Positions 11,681-22,771 of a stretch of DNA of 64,000 nt are shown here, piece by piece. The stretch comes from Alopecurus myosuroides. Its lineage: Eukaryota; Streptophyta; Magnoliopsida; Poales; Poaceae. The DNA is taken from the NCBI GenBank assembly GCA_028641055.1, contig CM054062.1:171685715-171749714 (forward strand), read 5' to 3'. The translations under genes were made by a program, and so were the position numbers. Under the pieces are notes generated by a model. It saw only the letters and a list, made by a program, of their open reading frames with translations. It was not told where the DNA came from and searched no databases. Within the stretch, counting starts at the first letter, position 1. Each line of letters begins with the position of its first letter.

Positions 11681-13575
11681 ATGGAGTCTTGTAGGGCTAG
11701 TGATGTGCAGGTGGATAAACATGGTGGGAAAGCTACTGAGGCTGCTGCTAAGAAGACTTTTGATGATCCTCTTACTTGGGGAGATCTCTCCAAATTTAGA
11801 GATATGATCAGCTCAAGAATTGATAAAAAAAACTTGATGAATATGATGAAGTGGTGGCCACTCGAATGGATAAAAAGCTTGATGCCTATGATGAGAATTT
11901 GAGGAGGGATTTACAGCAAATGGATATTAAAATTGAGAAAGCTGCTTCTCAAGAATCTGTTGATATTATGCAAGAATCTCTCACCAATTTGACTAGGCAA
12001 ATCACACAATTGACTACTCAATTAGAGCAAAGAGATCATGATGATTGGGAACCAGGCCGAGTGCAAGCTTATAATGGCCGTGGTGATTTTCATGCTAGAA
12101 GAGTACAAGCTCCAAATAATACTAGAGAATATGATGGTTTGGGCAAGCCAAAATTTTCTATTCCTCCTTTCTCTTTTGATTCTGATGATGTGGAGGAATA
12201 TTTGATGTGGGAGTTTAAAATTGAGAAGCTATGGAGATTACATGAGTACACTGAGGATAGGAAGATTAAATTGGCTTCTTCTAGTTTTGATGGTTATGCT
12301 CTATTGTGGTGGGATAATATTACCAAACTGAGGGCAGAAAATGGTGATCCTGAAGTGGTTACTTGGGCTACTATGAAGCAACTCATGAGGAGCAGGTTTG
12401 TGCCAAAGAATTATGTGAGAACATTATATGATAAATTGCAGCAATTAAAGCAAGGTACATTATCGGTTGATGCTTATTATAGAGAGATGGAGTTGATTCT
12501 TCAGAGGGCTAAAGTGAGAGAAGAACCAGAACATACTATGCAACGTTTTCTCTCAGGTTTGCAATTTAAAATCAAAAGCATTGTGAGGCACCTCCAATAT
12601 AATGATATGAATGAATTGCTAGATCATGCAAAAGAGGCAGAATCACAGCTAGCTGAGGAGGCAAAATTGAGTGCTAGAAGGCTGTTTCCACCTCGAAATA
12701 GTAATTTTTCTTCTCCATCATCACAGCCAGCACCTAGCCGTGGGGTATCTACACCCAAGGCCGAGAGCACACCCTCCACATCTAGGAGGCAAGTGCAACC
12801 AGCAGCAAGTGCTAGTGGATCCACCTCTTCCACAGCCCGAAATAGAGACATGTCATGTCACACATGTGGTGGAAAAGGCCACTTTAAAAGGGAATGCCCA
12901 AATAAAAATATCATGCTTGTTAATGAAGAAAATGAGTATGAAACTGGAGATGATGCTGATCCTAATGAGGAGGATGATTCTGATGAGCAAGGAGGTCCAT
13001 TGGATGCTTATGCTACACATTACCCCACTATTGTTTGCTCCCAAAAAGCTGCTGCTTTGAGTGTTATTCCTTCTCCAGAAAATCAGAGGTGCAACCTTTT
13101 CCAAACCAAGGCAATTGTAGGTCCTAAAATGGCTTGCAAAGTTATTATTGATGGAGGGAGTTGCAGAAATCTTGCTAGTAAAGACCTATGTGCAAAGCTG
13201 AAATTGAAATATATTCCACACCCTCATCCTTATTATATCCAGTGGCTGAGTGATAAAGGAGAGATGAAGGTGAACTACATGGTGAGAGTTGAGTTCCAAA
13301 TTGGGCCCTATACTGACACCATTGAGTGTGATGTTGTGCCTATGTCTGTTTGTCACATGTTGCTTGGAAGGCCTTGGCAGTTTGACAGGAATGTTACACA
13401 TAATGGGAGAGCAAACACCTACCAATTAAATTGGCATGGGAAGGATATTGTTTTGAGACCTATGACACCACAGCAAATTGTAAATGAGTCTCGTCAAAAA
13501 ACTGAAGTGAATTTAGAGACTGAGAGTGAGAGAGCAAAACAAGAGAGTACTCCTTCTATGAGTGAAAAAAAATAA
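11681..13575 (+). pseudogene. CRM gag and protease, one frame break
   Basis: An ATG at 11681 opens a frame that is lost at a run of eight A (11825-11832). The natural frame resumes from 11833 and runs to TAA 13573-13575. It encodes the gag core (12130-12640; YEDRKIKLASSSFDGYALLWW region), a CCHC zinc knuckle CHTCGGKGHFKREC (about 12856-12897) and an aspartic protease with VIIDGGSC (about 13141-13165) and LLGRPW. Gag forms the particle and binds RNA; the protease cuts the polyprotein. The break is net +2 or -1 within the first 50 codons. Apart from it the frame is open. Confidence 0.8.
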
Positions 13576-16500
13576 GATGAGTGGTAAAAATAAAAGTGAG
13601 GGAGTGAGTCTATTATGTATGCTAGCCACCAAAGAGGATTTGAGAGAGTTTGGAGAGGACCCTACTATGCTCCCTATAGTGCTCATGCACAAGGGAGAAA
13701 TTTTGGTTTCTTCTGACATGAACCCTATTCCTCTTGGTGTCTCTCATGTGTTGCAGGATTTTGATGATGTTTTTCCAGAGGAGGTACCAGCAGGGCTGCC
13801 ACCATTGCGTGGCATTGAGCATCAGATTGACTTGATCCCTGGAGCAACATTACCAAACCGAGCCCCTTACAAGACTAATCCCCAAGAAACCAAGGAAATT
13901 CAGAAACAAGTGCAGGAGCTACTCGACAAAGGTTATATTCGTATTAGCTTATCTCCATGTGCTGTTCCTGTTATTTTAGTGCCTAATAAAGATGGTACTT
14001 GGCGCATGTGTGTTGATTGTAGAGCCATTAACAACATCACTATTCGTTATCGTCATCATATACCTCGTTTGGAGGACATGTTAGATGAATTAAGTGGTGC
14101 TGCTGTGTTCTCTAAAATTGATTTGCGTAGTGGTTACCATCAAATAAGAATGAAAGAAGGGGATGAATGGAAAACTGCTTTCAAAACTAAATTTGGTTTA
14201 TATGAATGGTTAGTGATGCCTTTTGGTTTAACTAATGCACCTAGTACTTTCATGAGACTTATGAACCATGTTTTGAGAGAGTTCATTGGAAAATTTGTGG
14301 TAGTTTATTTTGACGATATTCTTATATATAGCCACAATGAAACTGAGCATGTTGAACACATTAGACAAGTCTTGCATGTTTTAAGAGCAAATCAATTATC
14401 TGGTAATCTTGCTAAATGTTCTTTTTGCAAAGACAAGGTCATTTTTCTGGGATATGTTGTATCTAAACATGGCATTGAAGTGGATGAATCTAAAATTGAA
14501 GCTATTAAAAATTGGCCTATTCCAACTAATGTTAGTCAAGTGAGAAGTTTTAATGGATTGGCTGGTTTCTATAGAAGATTTGTCAAGGATTTTAGTACTC
14601 TTGCTGCACCATTAAATGATTTAACTAAGAAGGGTGTTGATTTTACATGGGGGGTAGAACAAGATATTGCTTTTGATGAGATAAAGAACAAGCTGATTTC
14701 GGCCCCATTGTTAATATTGCCTAATTTCAACAAACAATTCGAAATTGAGTGTGATGCAAGTGGTATTGGTATTGGTGGTGTGCTTATGCAAGAAAACAAA
14801 CTTGTTGCTTATTTTTCTGAGAAATTGCATGGTGCACAATTGAACTATTCTGTTTATGATAAAGAATTGTATGCACTTGTTAGAGTTCTTGAGGTTTGGA
14901 AACATTATTTGTGGCCAAAAGAATTTATCATACATTCTGATCATGAAGCTTTGAGATTTTTAAAGAGCCAATCTAGCCTTAATAAAAGACATGCTAAGTG
15001 GGTTGAATTCATTGAATCATTCCCATACATCATTAAATATAAGAAAGGCAAAGATAATGTTGTTGCGGATGCTCTCTCTAGAAAAAATATGCTATTAACT
15101 CAATTGGATGTGAAAATTCATGGTTTGGAGAGTGTAAAAGATTTGTATGCTCAAGACAATGATTTTAAAACTGCTTATGCGAATTGTTCTACTGTGAAAG
15201 CATGGGATAAATTTCATTTGCATGATGGATATTTGTTTAGAGCTAATAAATTATGTGTGCCCGAGTCGTCCTTGCGTTTGTTATTGTCGCAGGAATCACA
15301 CAATGGTGGATTGATGGGACACTTTGGGAGGGAGAAAACATTGATGATGTTGGCTGATCACTTCTATTGGCCACGTATGAGAAGAGATGTTGCGAGGTTT
15401 GTGAGACGTTGCATCACATGCAACAAGGCTAAGTCAAAACTGAAACCTCATGGTTTATATACTCCTCTTCCTGCACCTACTACACCTTGGCAAGACATTA
15501 GTATGGATTTTGTGTTAGGATTGCCTAGGACTAAAAGAGGACATGATTCAATATTTGTGGTAGTTGATAGATTCTCTAAAATGTCACACTTTATTGCCTG
15601 CCACAAGAGCGACGATGCATCGCATGTTGCTAATCTGTTTTTCAGGGACATAGTGAGATTACATGGAGTACCCAAGACTATTGTTTCTGATCGTGATGTC
15701 AAGTTCATGAGCTATTTCTGGAAGACCCTTTGGGGGAAGTTGGGGACTAAGCTGTTGTTTTCCGCTACTTGTCACCCCCAAACTGATGGACAAACGGAGG
15801 TGGTGAATCGCACATTATCCACATTGCTGCGAGCCATGATTAAAAAGAACCTGCGGGAGTGGGAGGAGTGTTTGCCTCATGTTGAGTTTGCATACAACAG
15901 GGTTGTGCATTCTACCACTCAGCTATGCCCGTTTGAGGTGGTGTATGGTTTCAAACCCATAACACCACTTGATTTATTGCCACTTCCTGTGGATGAGAGA
16001 GTTAATATGGAGGCTTCAAAACGAGCTGATTATGTTAAGAAGATCCATGAGAAGACCAAAGAAGCAATTGAGAAGACAGGAAGACATGTGGCTGAGAGGA
16101 GAAACAAGAAGAGGAAGGAGGTACTTTTTCAGCCCGGGGATTTGGTGTGGGTACATTTTCGCAAGGATAGATTCCCCAAATTGCGCAAGTCCAAGTTGAT
16201 GCCCCGTGGTGCTGGTCCTTATAAAGTGCTTCACAAGATTAATGATAATGCATACACAATTTATCTTCCTGGTGATGAGTTTGGTGTGAGTAATTCGTTC
16301 AATGTTGCTGATCTTTCACCATACCATGGAGAGGACCTTGATGCGTCGAGGTCGACGCCTTTTCAAGGGGGGGAGGATGATGAGGACATCCCTGATACAT
16401 TTGTTATTCCTCCTATTGATGATGATGTTGTTGTTCAAGAGAAGCATGATGAAGTTAGAATTGGTCCAATGACAAGATCAAGAACTAAACTATTAGAACA

Positions 16501-16708
16501 GCAGGTGAACTCACTCCTTTTAAATTATGATGTTTGTTCTTATGAGAATTTAATACTACCTAAATCCCTACACTTATGTATGATTCAGGTTATTGATAAC
16601 ACAAACATCATGGGAGGCAAGGAGCATGGAATCATGGAGCAAGGCATTGGAGAACTCATGGAAGAAGATGATCATGCAAGTCCAAGGGAGAAGGAGGAGG
16701 CAGAATAA
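13562..16708 (+). CDS. CRM pol: reverse transcriptase, RNase H, integrase
   Basis: This open frame of about 1,048 codons overlaps the end of gag-protease in the +1 frame at a second run of eight A (13565-13572). Domains in order: reverse transcriptase with YFDD near residue 249; RNase H with [11 protein letters not shown] near residue 397 and HSDHEAL; integrase zinc finger (H-H-C-C near 580-625); integrase core with [13 protein letters not shown] and QTEVVNRT. The frame then crosses into the 3' LTR at 16378 and stops at 16706-16708. Its tail has the [11 protein letters not shown] motif. Continuation into the LTR is known from CRM elements, whose C-terminal CR region replaces a chromodomain. 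All catalytic residues I checked are present. An independent start is unclear; it is probably read as a gag-pol fusion. Confidence 0.88.
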   Translation: MKKNKMSGKNKSEGVSLLCMLATKEDLREFGEDPTMLPIVLMHKGEILVSSDMNPIPLGVSHVLQDFDDVFPEEVPAGLPPLRGIEHQIDLIPGATLPNRAPYKTNPQETKEIQKQVQELLDKGYIRISLSPCAVPVILVPNKDGTWRMCVDCRAINNITIRYRHHIPRLEDMLDELSGAAVFSKIDLRSGYHQIRMKEGDEWKTAFKTKFGLYEWLVMPFGLTNAPSTFMRLMNHVLREFIGKFVVVYFDDILIYSHNETEHVEHIRQVLHVLRANQLSGNLAKCSFCKDKVIFLGYVVSKHGIEVDESKIEAIKNWPIPTNVSQVRSFNGLAGFYRRFVKDFSTLAAPLNDLTKKGVDFTWGVEQDIAFDEIKNKLISAPLLILPNFNKQFEIECDASGIGIGGVLMQENKLVAYFSEKLHGAQLNYSVYDKELYALVRVLEVWKHYLWPKEFIIHSDHEALRFLKSQSSLNKRHAKWVEFIESFPYIIKYKKGKDNVVADALSRKNMLLTQLDVKIHGLESVKDLYAQDNDFKTAYANCSTVKAWDKFHLHDGYLFRANKLCVPESSLRLLLSQESHNGGLMGHFGREKTLMMLADHFYWPRMRRDVARFVRRCITCNKAKSKLKPHGLYTPLPAPTTPWQDISMDFVLGLPRTKRGHDSIFVVVDRFSKMSHFIACHKSDDASHVANLFFRDIVRLHGVPKTIVSDRDVKFMSYFWKTLWGKLGTKLLFSATCHPQTDGQTEVVNRTLSTLLRAMIKKNLREWEECLPHVEFAYNRVVHSTTQLCPFEVVYGFKPITPLDLLPLPVDERVNMEASKRADYVKKIHEKTKEAIEKTGRHVAERRNKKRKEVLFQPGDLVWVHFRKDRFPKLRKSKLMPRGAGPYKVLHKINDNAYTIYLPGDEFGVSNSFNVADLSPYHGEDLDASRSTPFQGGEDDEDIPDTFVIPPIDDDVVVQEKHDEVRIGPMTRSRTKLLEQQVNSLLLNYDVCSYENLILPKSLHLCMIQVIDNTNIMGGKEHGIMEQGIGELMEEDDHASPREKEEAE
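16361..16377 (+). other. Polypurine tract of the CRM element
   Basis: AAGGGGGGGAGGA directly abuts the 3' LTR start at 16378 and lies inside the pol reading frame. Confidence 0.85.
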
Positions 16709-17310
16709 TTGTTTTGTGATCTCTCCAAACATAAGAGGCTGTCTATGGTTGGGAGAGAAGCCCATGCGCCCCAGGATGGTTCCCTCCAAACATAAGAGGC
16801 TGTCTATGGTTAGGAGAGAGTCCCACCCTAGTCTAATAAGGCCCTGTGTGGCTGGTTTGGCCGCACCCCCTTGTGGGTCGGTTTGTACCCCTTTAGTCCG
16901 AGTCCAAACTTGTCTGGTTCGAGTCCTAGTTGGATTAGGTTGGTGCTTGCGCATCCAAGGTGTGGCCGCACCCCCTAGCCCTCATATATACCTCTTCACC
17001 TGCGTGTGAGAGGTTAGACTACCTTTATTCATAAACCCTAGAACTCCATTGTTGATTGCTTGAAGCATTCATCAGGAATTGATATTACAAGTTTTGCGTG
17101 TTATCTACTATTCCACTGGGAATTAGTTGATACAGGACCACTAGTAGTCAGTGGCTGCTCGTGCAAGTGTGTGGATTTACGAATATCCAAGGGATTGGTT
17201 GCTGCTGCAATTGGCATCAAGAATTAGCCGGAGAGTTCGTGGAGAGACACAATTTATCTGATCCTTGTTATCATGTGAGTTCATCGAGAAGATCGGGCAA
17301 CCCCTTATCA
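16378..17310 (+). repeat. 3' LTR of the CRM element (933 bp)
   Basis: Copy of 9345-10265. Its first 331 bp also encode the C-terminus of pol. It ends CCCCTTATCA and is followed by the TTTAT duplication. Confidence 0.93.
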
Positions 17311-17315
17311 TTTAT
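17311..17315. repeat. Target site duplication TTTAT, right copy
   Basis: Second copy of the 5-bp duplication flanking the CRM element; the Tat gag frame resumes here. Confidence 0.95.
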
Positions 17316-18153
17316 GGGTTTGATAGCCCGCTCCTGCAGAGTTGTGTTTCTGACCGGGCTGCCGCGGCACAGCATGCTGTTTTGCGGCGACAATCGGGTC
17401 GTACACCTGCATCTGTCTACTCTTCCCAGAGTGCACACTCTGGTCCCTTTCATTGTCGGGAAGCGGCGATGAGGCCTGATCCGTAGATCTGACCACACGC
17501 GAGTGCACAATCTGAGAAGCGCCATCACCCAGATTGGCTTTCCGGAACTCCTCATTCTGCCTAGCAGCCTCTAGCACTAGCTCATTGAGTCTCTCCTGCT
17601 GCCTAGCGCGCGCGTCGCCGGCGAGATTTGGCAACTCAGCAGCCACAGCCTCTGCAGCCCTAAGTGTTTTGGCGGGGGTACTATACTTGGGCCTCGTAGC
17701 AGTGTTTAAACTAGCAGACTGGCTAGCGGCCCCACCAACTACTGTCATCTCAGCGCCTAAGTTGCGACGAGTAGCGCCTAGCTTGCTAGGCTTCCTAACC
17801 ATAGGAGTAAAGTCGTGGGCCTTGTTGTACTCATTTTGGTCTAGGTTAAGCTCAAGCCTAACCTTCTCTAGCTCCAAGTGCTCCGCGAGCAGCGCTTGAC
17901 GCTGCTGGTCGAGTTGCGCCCTCATGGTCATGAGCTCAAGCTCGGTGGGAGGCGGCATGCCCATCCGCACGGCGGATGCCGGTATCGTCGTTGTCGTGGA
18001 AGGAGGTATGTAACCCGGAATGTTGTGGGGCGCCTCGTAGGGCTTGTGAACCTTCTGGGCAGCACTTGGGCCAGCAGGCTCCTCGATGACTCTCGCGGTA
18101 GCGGTCGCGCCCTTCCCGGCATCGGTAGCCGGGCCTGTCATCATCACCTCCAT
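17311..18153 (-). pseudogene. Tat element gag, N-terminal part
   Basis: The frame encodes a charged, Gln/Glu-rich segment with likely coiled coil (TMRAQLDQQRQALLAEHLEL) and ends inside the CRM insertion. The open frame extends upstream through the primer binding site into the LTR, so the true start is uncertain. I place it provisionally at the ATG at 18151-18153. The frame continues without a shift at 9339 on the other side of the CRM element. Confidence 0.6.
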
Positions 18154-18451
18154 GTTGTCTGCAGAGCAGCCAGTTGGCTTCCCGCGGGCAGCGAGCACGG
18201 CAGGAGGATCTTCCGCGACGAGCACCACCTCTGGGAACTCGCGGATGACGGTGGTGGCGACGTAGACCAGATGCGTGCCGAAGGAGAGCACCGAGCCGCC
18301 TGCCGGCATGGGTCTACCGCCGAAATCTCCGGCGTTGTCAGTGACGAAGTCGAAGGAGCCGAATCTGTGGAGAAGGCCACAGACCACACGCTCCCCCGTA
18401 GCAGAAATGAGTCCCGTCCGATAATGGACTCCAGCCAGCGCCGCTGGTAGA

Positions 18452-18467
18452 CCCACGGTGGGCGCCA
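18452..18467 (-). other. Primer binding site of the Tat element
   Basis: TGGCGCCCACCGTGGG on the minus strand begins two bases after the LTR end, in the position and style usual for Tat/Athila-type Gypsy elements. Confidence 0.85.
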
Positions 18468-18469
18468 AC

Positions 18470-19354
18470 TGTCGTGGTGGTATCACAGCAGATGCCATAG
18501 GATGGCTAAAGGTTGGGGCCGATGGACGCTGGAGGTGATCGGGGAGGGATCACACGGCGAGTAGCCGCGTGTAGGATGTCTCAAGCACTGCTAACAACAC
18601 GATCTTACCCAGGTTCAGGGCCCTCGTGTGGAGGTAACACCCCTACACCTGCCTTTCTCTCTATATGTGTGTTTACCGAGTAGCCACAGTACAAATCAGG
18701 CCTTCAGCCGAGTAGCCACTCTCTGCTCTCTCTAATACCAGCACTTGCTCGAGTAACAAATGATCTCTAGCGTAACGTCCCTCGCGCAGGAGGAGGCAGG
18801 GCACCTTATATACTGGTGCCCAACCGAATAGAAAAGACTATAAGGTACGACCGATGGGACAGGCGCACTGCAGAACAGAGCACGCTTCCGGCTTCTCGCT
18901 GACACGGGTGCGGGAAGTCGTCGCGCCGTTCGGAGATGGGACATGTCCACCTTGTCAGTGAGATAGGGTAGGCCCCTAGACCTGTCCTGTCCCCTCTGTC
19001 AGTGACAGGACTTCACAGGCGCCTACCGCACTGTAGTCACGCCGTAGCGCGGATAATCACGCGCTTCGTAAGTTGAACCGCACGCTGGTACGGACGCAGG
19101 ATATGCGGGATCCCTTGTCAGAACGGCTCCATTGACTTCTGGCCCGAGTAGGAAAGCACTCCCTCTACTCGGACCAATTCCTCTACTCGGACGAACATAA
19201 CTTCCTTGATTTCTCCTCTTGGCCATTGGTGGGTACGGACGGATAGAAACCTACCGGGTAGCAAGTACCGGGTAGCCATCTACTCGGTCAAACAGCACCT
19301 TTGACCTTGCCTTTAGCACTTTCCTTACCTCTACTCGGGGGTAACCCCCCGACA
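18470..19354 (-). repeat. 5' LTR of the Tat element (885 bp)
   Basis: On the minus strand it starts TGTCGGGGGGTTACCCCCG and ends CACGACA. It is rich in TACTCGG/CCGAGTA motifs. A TATA motif (TATATAA) lies at 18812-18806. The partner LTR is outside the window, so no age can be estimated. Confidence 0.85.
18806..18812 (-). promoter_or_regulatory. TATA box of the Tat LTR
   Basis: TATATAA on the minus strand, about 340 bp before the LTR end. Confidence 0.5.
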
Positions 19355-19359
19355 ATGTT
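19355..19359. repeat. Probable target site duplication ATGTT (one copy)
   Basis: The five bases next to the outer end of the Tat LTR. The second copy would lie beyond the unseen 3' LTR. Confidence 0.5.
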
Positions 19360-20134
19360 AACGTTGCACTTGGTTGGTGAAGTCGATGATAGTTGTTGGG
19401 TCTCGCTTTTGCACTTGAAGAAATAGACCCAAGTGTATCTTGAATAGTCATCGAGAATCACCAAGCAATACTTCTTGCCTCCAAGACTTGCCTCGGGCAC
19501 GGCACCAAAGAGATCAACATGGAGAAGCTCCAAGATCCTCTTTGATGAGATAATAGTCTTGGCCTTCTGGGCGGCATCATGCATCTTTCCTTCAACACAC
19601 GACCTACAAACGCGGTCTTTGGAAAAGGAAACATTTTCTTGTAGTCCGAGGATAAGGCCACCTTTGTGAAGACTTTGCAAAGTTCTCATGTTGACATGGG
19701 ATAAGCGGCGATGCCAGAACCACCCCACGTTCGCCTTTCCAAAAAGACACATTGATTGAGAGTTGGTAGACTTTGAAAAGTCCACCACGAACAACTCATT
19801 TTCAACATGTCCCACTTATGCGACGTCAAGAGTCTTGCTTCTCAAAAGGACCACAATGTCAGGATCAAAGAAGACGGATAAACCCATCTTCCCTAATGAA
19901 CAAACTGAAAGTAAATTGTAACCAAGGGATTCAACAAGCATGACGTCCATGATAGTGATATCAGGAGAAATCACAACTTTGCCAAACACCGATACCTTAG
20001 ACTTGGACTTGTCTCCATAAGTGACGGTTGCATCAGTATCATTTGGCGCAACTCCGTCACAAGTTCTTTGCTTCCAGTCATATGACTAGTGCATCCACTA
20101 TCAATTATTCATTTAGACCCACCGGAAGCATAGT
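19355..20134 (-). pseudogene. Element C protease and integrase N-terminus
   Basis: The protease active site DSGCTSHMTGS is at about 20104-20072. It is preceded by an in-frame TGA where relatives have Trp. Downstream is the GAG-pre-integrase zinc finger (WFWHRRLSHVNMRTLQSL, then CRSC, about 19715-19590), followed by [35 protein letters not shown], the start of the integrase core with its first catalytic Asp. Another stop separates protease from the 19815 segment. The frame ends at the Tat insertion. Confidence 0.8.
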
Positions 20135-20145
20135 CATGCAAGAGA

Positions 20146-22718
20146 TCATTGACTAGAGTTAGGACCCGAGGAGGGTCCCTTCATGTTAGCAACAAGGGTC
20201 TTTGGAACCCAAATGGTATATTCAATGTAACCCTCAATAGGACCAACATATATAGCTTGCACAACACCATAATAATCAACATATAAGAAATGGTGTGGAT
20301 TGTTAGTTCCCGCGGAAATGCTAAGAGTAGTGTTGTCCCTCATGACACCACCACTCGAAGCAACATTGTTGGCTTGTGCGGGAGTGCTACGAGTAGTGTT
20401 GTCCCTGATGACAATACCACCCGAAGCACCATTGTTGGCCTTCTTATTTTTCTTCTTGTTGTTGTTCTTCTTCTTGGCAACATATCCAAGATCTTTCTTG
20501 CCCACTTGTGTCTTAGGAGCACTCATTTGTGGTCTAGCAACAACCACTTGTGGGCTTGAGGTCACCACCTCCTCAACTTGAGGTCTCTTGCCCTTGAGCC
20601 TTGCAAGCTCATCCTTCAACCTAGCATTTTCCTCAATAATATTTGCATGATCACAAGAAGAAGTAGAGGTTCTAGAGTTGTTAAGTTGATTAAGTTGAGT
20701 TTGAAGTTGTTCATGTAACTCTTTGAGGGTAGAGTGTTGACTCTCCAAAGCCTTGTGAGCCTTGGTGAGCTTTTTAAACTCCTCGGTTAGTTTATCATGA
20801 CCAACCCCAAACTTGACCTTATCCTTTTTAGCCTTTTTATATTTAGCAATTGCAAGGTCACATTCCTTAGTGATATTAGAAACAAGTTCATTATGTGACT
20901 CTTCAATAGATTCTAGTTCCTCTTCAAGAGAAACTCTACCATCATGCTCTTCCTCAAGAGTCATGGAGATAGATGTTATCTCATCCGCATCCCTTCTTTC
21001 AATCTCACCTTTCTTCTCAAGAGCTTCATGGGTCTCTCCCAATTGGATCATGAGATGATCAAAGTACTTTTTGGTCTCCCCTTACACTTTAGACATTAAA
21101 CTTTCCAAAGAGACAATTTCATCTTCTACTCTAAGCCTAGCATGATTTTCCAATACATTTTAGGTCTTAGAGTTTGGAGAAGGCGATACCTCCGAGGCCT
21201 TAGCCATGAAGCACTTGACATTGAGGTGAGGATGATTCTCATTGGGGGATTCAAAGAGATATGGGGATGATGGAGTAGAAGCAATAGCAAGAGCGGCCAC
21301 TTCACTTGTGGTTTCTTCTTCTTCATCACTTCCGGAATCATACTCCTCTTGAGTCACTAGCACAAACTTGGTGGGGGACTTCTTGTTGAATGGTTTCTTC
21401 TTGAAGTGAGGTTTCTTGTAAGAAACCTTGGACTTGTCCTTGCGAATGAGCTTGCCACCATGGAGTTCTCTATTTTCATAGGGACACTCTGCAATGAAAT
21501 GGTGCTTATCTTGACAATTGAAGCAAGACCTCACTCTTTGAGTCCCTTCGTTGCCATAGCGAGACTTGGTCTTCTCCTCAACATATGCCTTGGCCTTGGA
21601 TGGATTCTTCCAAAAAAATTCCACGGTAAGAGCAATGACATCTTTGAGGACGGGGTCATATTCTTGATCCTTCAAAGGATCCAAGTCCTCAAAGCAATCT
21701 TCTTCATACTCAAACTATCTTGACACAACCTTGTCCTTCAAAGCAATTGATGCCCCTTTGTGCATTCCTAGTGCTCTAGCACGGTTGTCAAGAGCATTCT
21801 TGGTTTGCACTTGATAGGAGCACACCGCTTTCATCACTTGAGTTGAGGTCAAAGAAGCAAAGTCATGTCTTCCTTGAATGCTCTTCAAGTCCGTGGGCTC
21901 GAAGGTCATGAGAGCAATCATGTACTTTCTTTTGATCCAAGCATCATCAATATACTTGGCACCGACATTGTGAATGTGGTGGCAAGAGTCGTGAGCCTTC
22001 GGTACATGTCTTAATGGCTCTCACCATCATGCATATAGAACCCTTCGACCTCATTTCTTAAGGCATCATACCTATTCCTTTGCATGCTCTCATTGCCCAC
22101 AAACATGACGACAAGAGCGTCCCATGTTTCCTTGGCGGTTGAATATTGTTGAAGATAAGGCATGTGGTTAGGACCCACGGCTTGTTGAAGAATAGACAAG
22201 GCGGTGTAGTTGATTTGACAATCTAAGGCTTCTCTTCTTGTCAAATTCTTGGGGTCATGTGGCTTGTATCCATCTCTAGTGACCCTCCATAGTTCTATAC
22301 AAGAAGAGTTCAAGTGAGTTTCCATATAATATTGTCATTCACCAAAAGAGTGTGCATCAATTTTAGGTGGTTCTCCTCTAGGAATTATATGGGGATGTGG
22401 GACGGGAGGATCAGGAGAATAGCGTCCTTCGACGGCATGGAATTCTCCTTTTCCTTCTGAACCCTTATTGGTGGAGTTCTTAGCGGAAGCATCTTTAAGT
22501 GGTTCACCATCTTCCCCAACCTCGGCACCCTCCGGTGGTTGAACCGTATGGGATGTATTGGAGGTCTCCGGTTCCTTGGCTTTCATGAATTGCAACATGA
22601 GTGTTCACAATTCATCGATTTTGCTCTCCATGGATGAGGTCAATGAATTTTTCAACTCATTGAGATCATATATCGAGACACTCGCCACGGAACCGACAAC
22701 ATCTGAAACATCGGTCAT
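20146..22718 (-). pseudogene. Element C gag, broken by stops and one frameshift
   Basis: ATG at 22718-22716 lies about 40 bp inside the primer binding site. The frame carries a gag core (ALDCQINYTALSILQQAV), a zinc knuckle CFNCQDKHHFIAEC (about 21540-21495) and a long Glu/Lys-rich coiled-coil segment (21051-20640). It ends with a Lys/Asn-rich stretch and the IWVPKTLV motif. In-frame stops occur near 22610, at 22335, 22011, 21715 and 21160, with one frame change between 22011 and 21921. Several stops look like CGA, CAA or TGG codons changed by C-to-T transitions. Confidence 0.78.
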
Positions 22719-22757
22719 ATTAAACTCTTAGGCGATTAAGCCGATAAAAGAGCTGAG

Positions 22758-22769
22758 GCTCTGATACCA
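22758..22769 (-). other. Primer binding site of element C
   Basis: TGGTATCAGAGC on the minus strand, two bases from the LTR end, complementary to initiator tRNA-Met. Confidence 0.9.
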
Positions 22770-22771
22770 AC

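Larger units (their letters stand above)
9345..17310 (+). mobile_element. CRM-type (centromeric) Gypsy retrotransposon, nearly intact
   Basis: The element is 7,966 bp long with LTRs of 921 and 933 bp, TG...CA ends and a perfect TTTAT duplication. The LTR begins TGATGAGGACATCC, very close to the conserved start of grass CRM LTRs (Cereba/Quinta in Triticeae). Two further CRM traits are the protease motif IDGGSC and a pol frame that runs about 110 codons into the 3' LTR. I count about ten substitutions and one 12-bp indel between the LTRs, so the insertion is young (a few hundred thousand years at usual grass rates, inferred). Only two frame breaks are visible, both at runs of eight A. Confidence 0.85.
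17311..19354 (-). mobile_element. Tat-lineage Gypsy retrotransposon, 5' part with 5' LTR
   Basis: This is the 5' end of the element continued at 3170-9344. It holds the 5' LTR (18470-19354), the primer binding site and the N-terminal part of gag. Its outer end at 19354 abuts the integrase of Copia element C, into which it is inserted. Confidence 0.85.
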
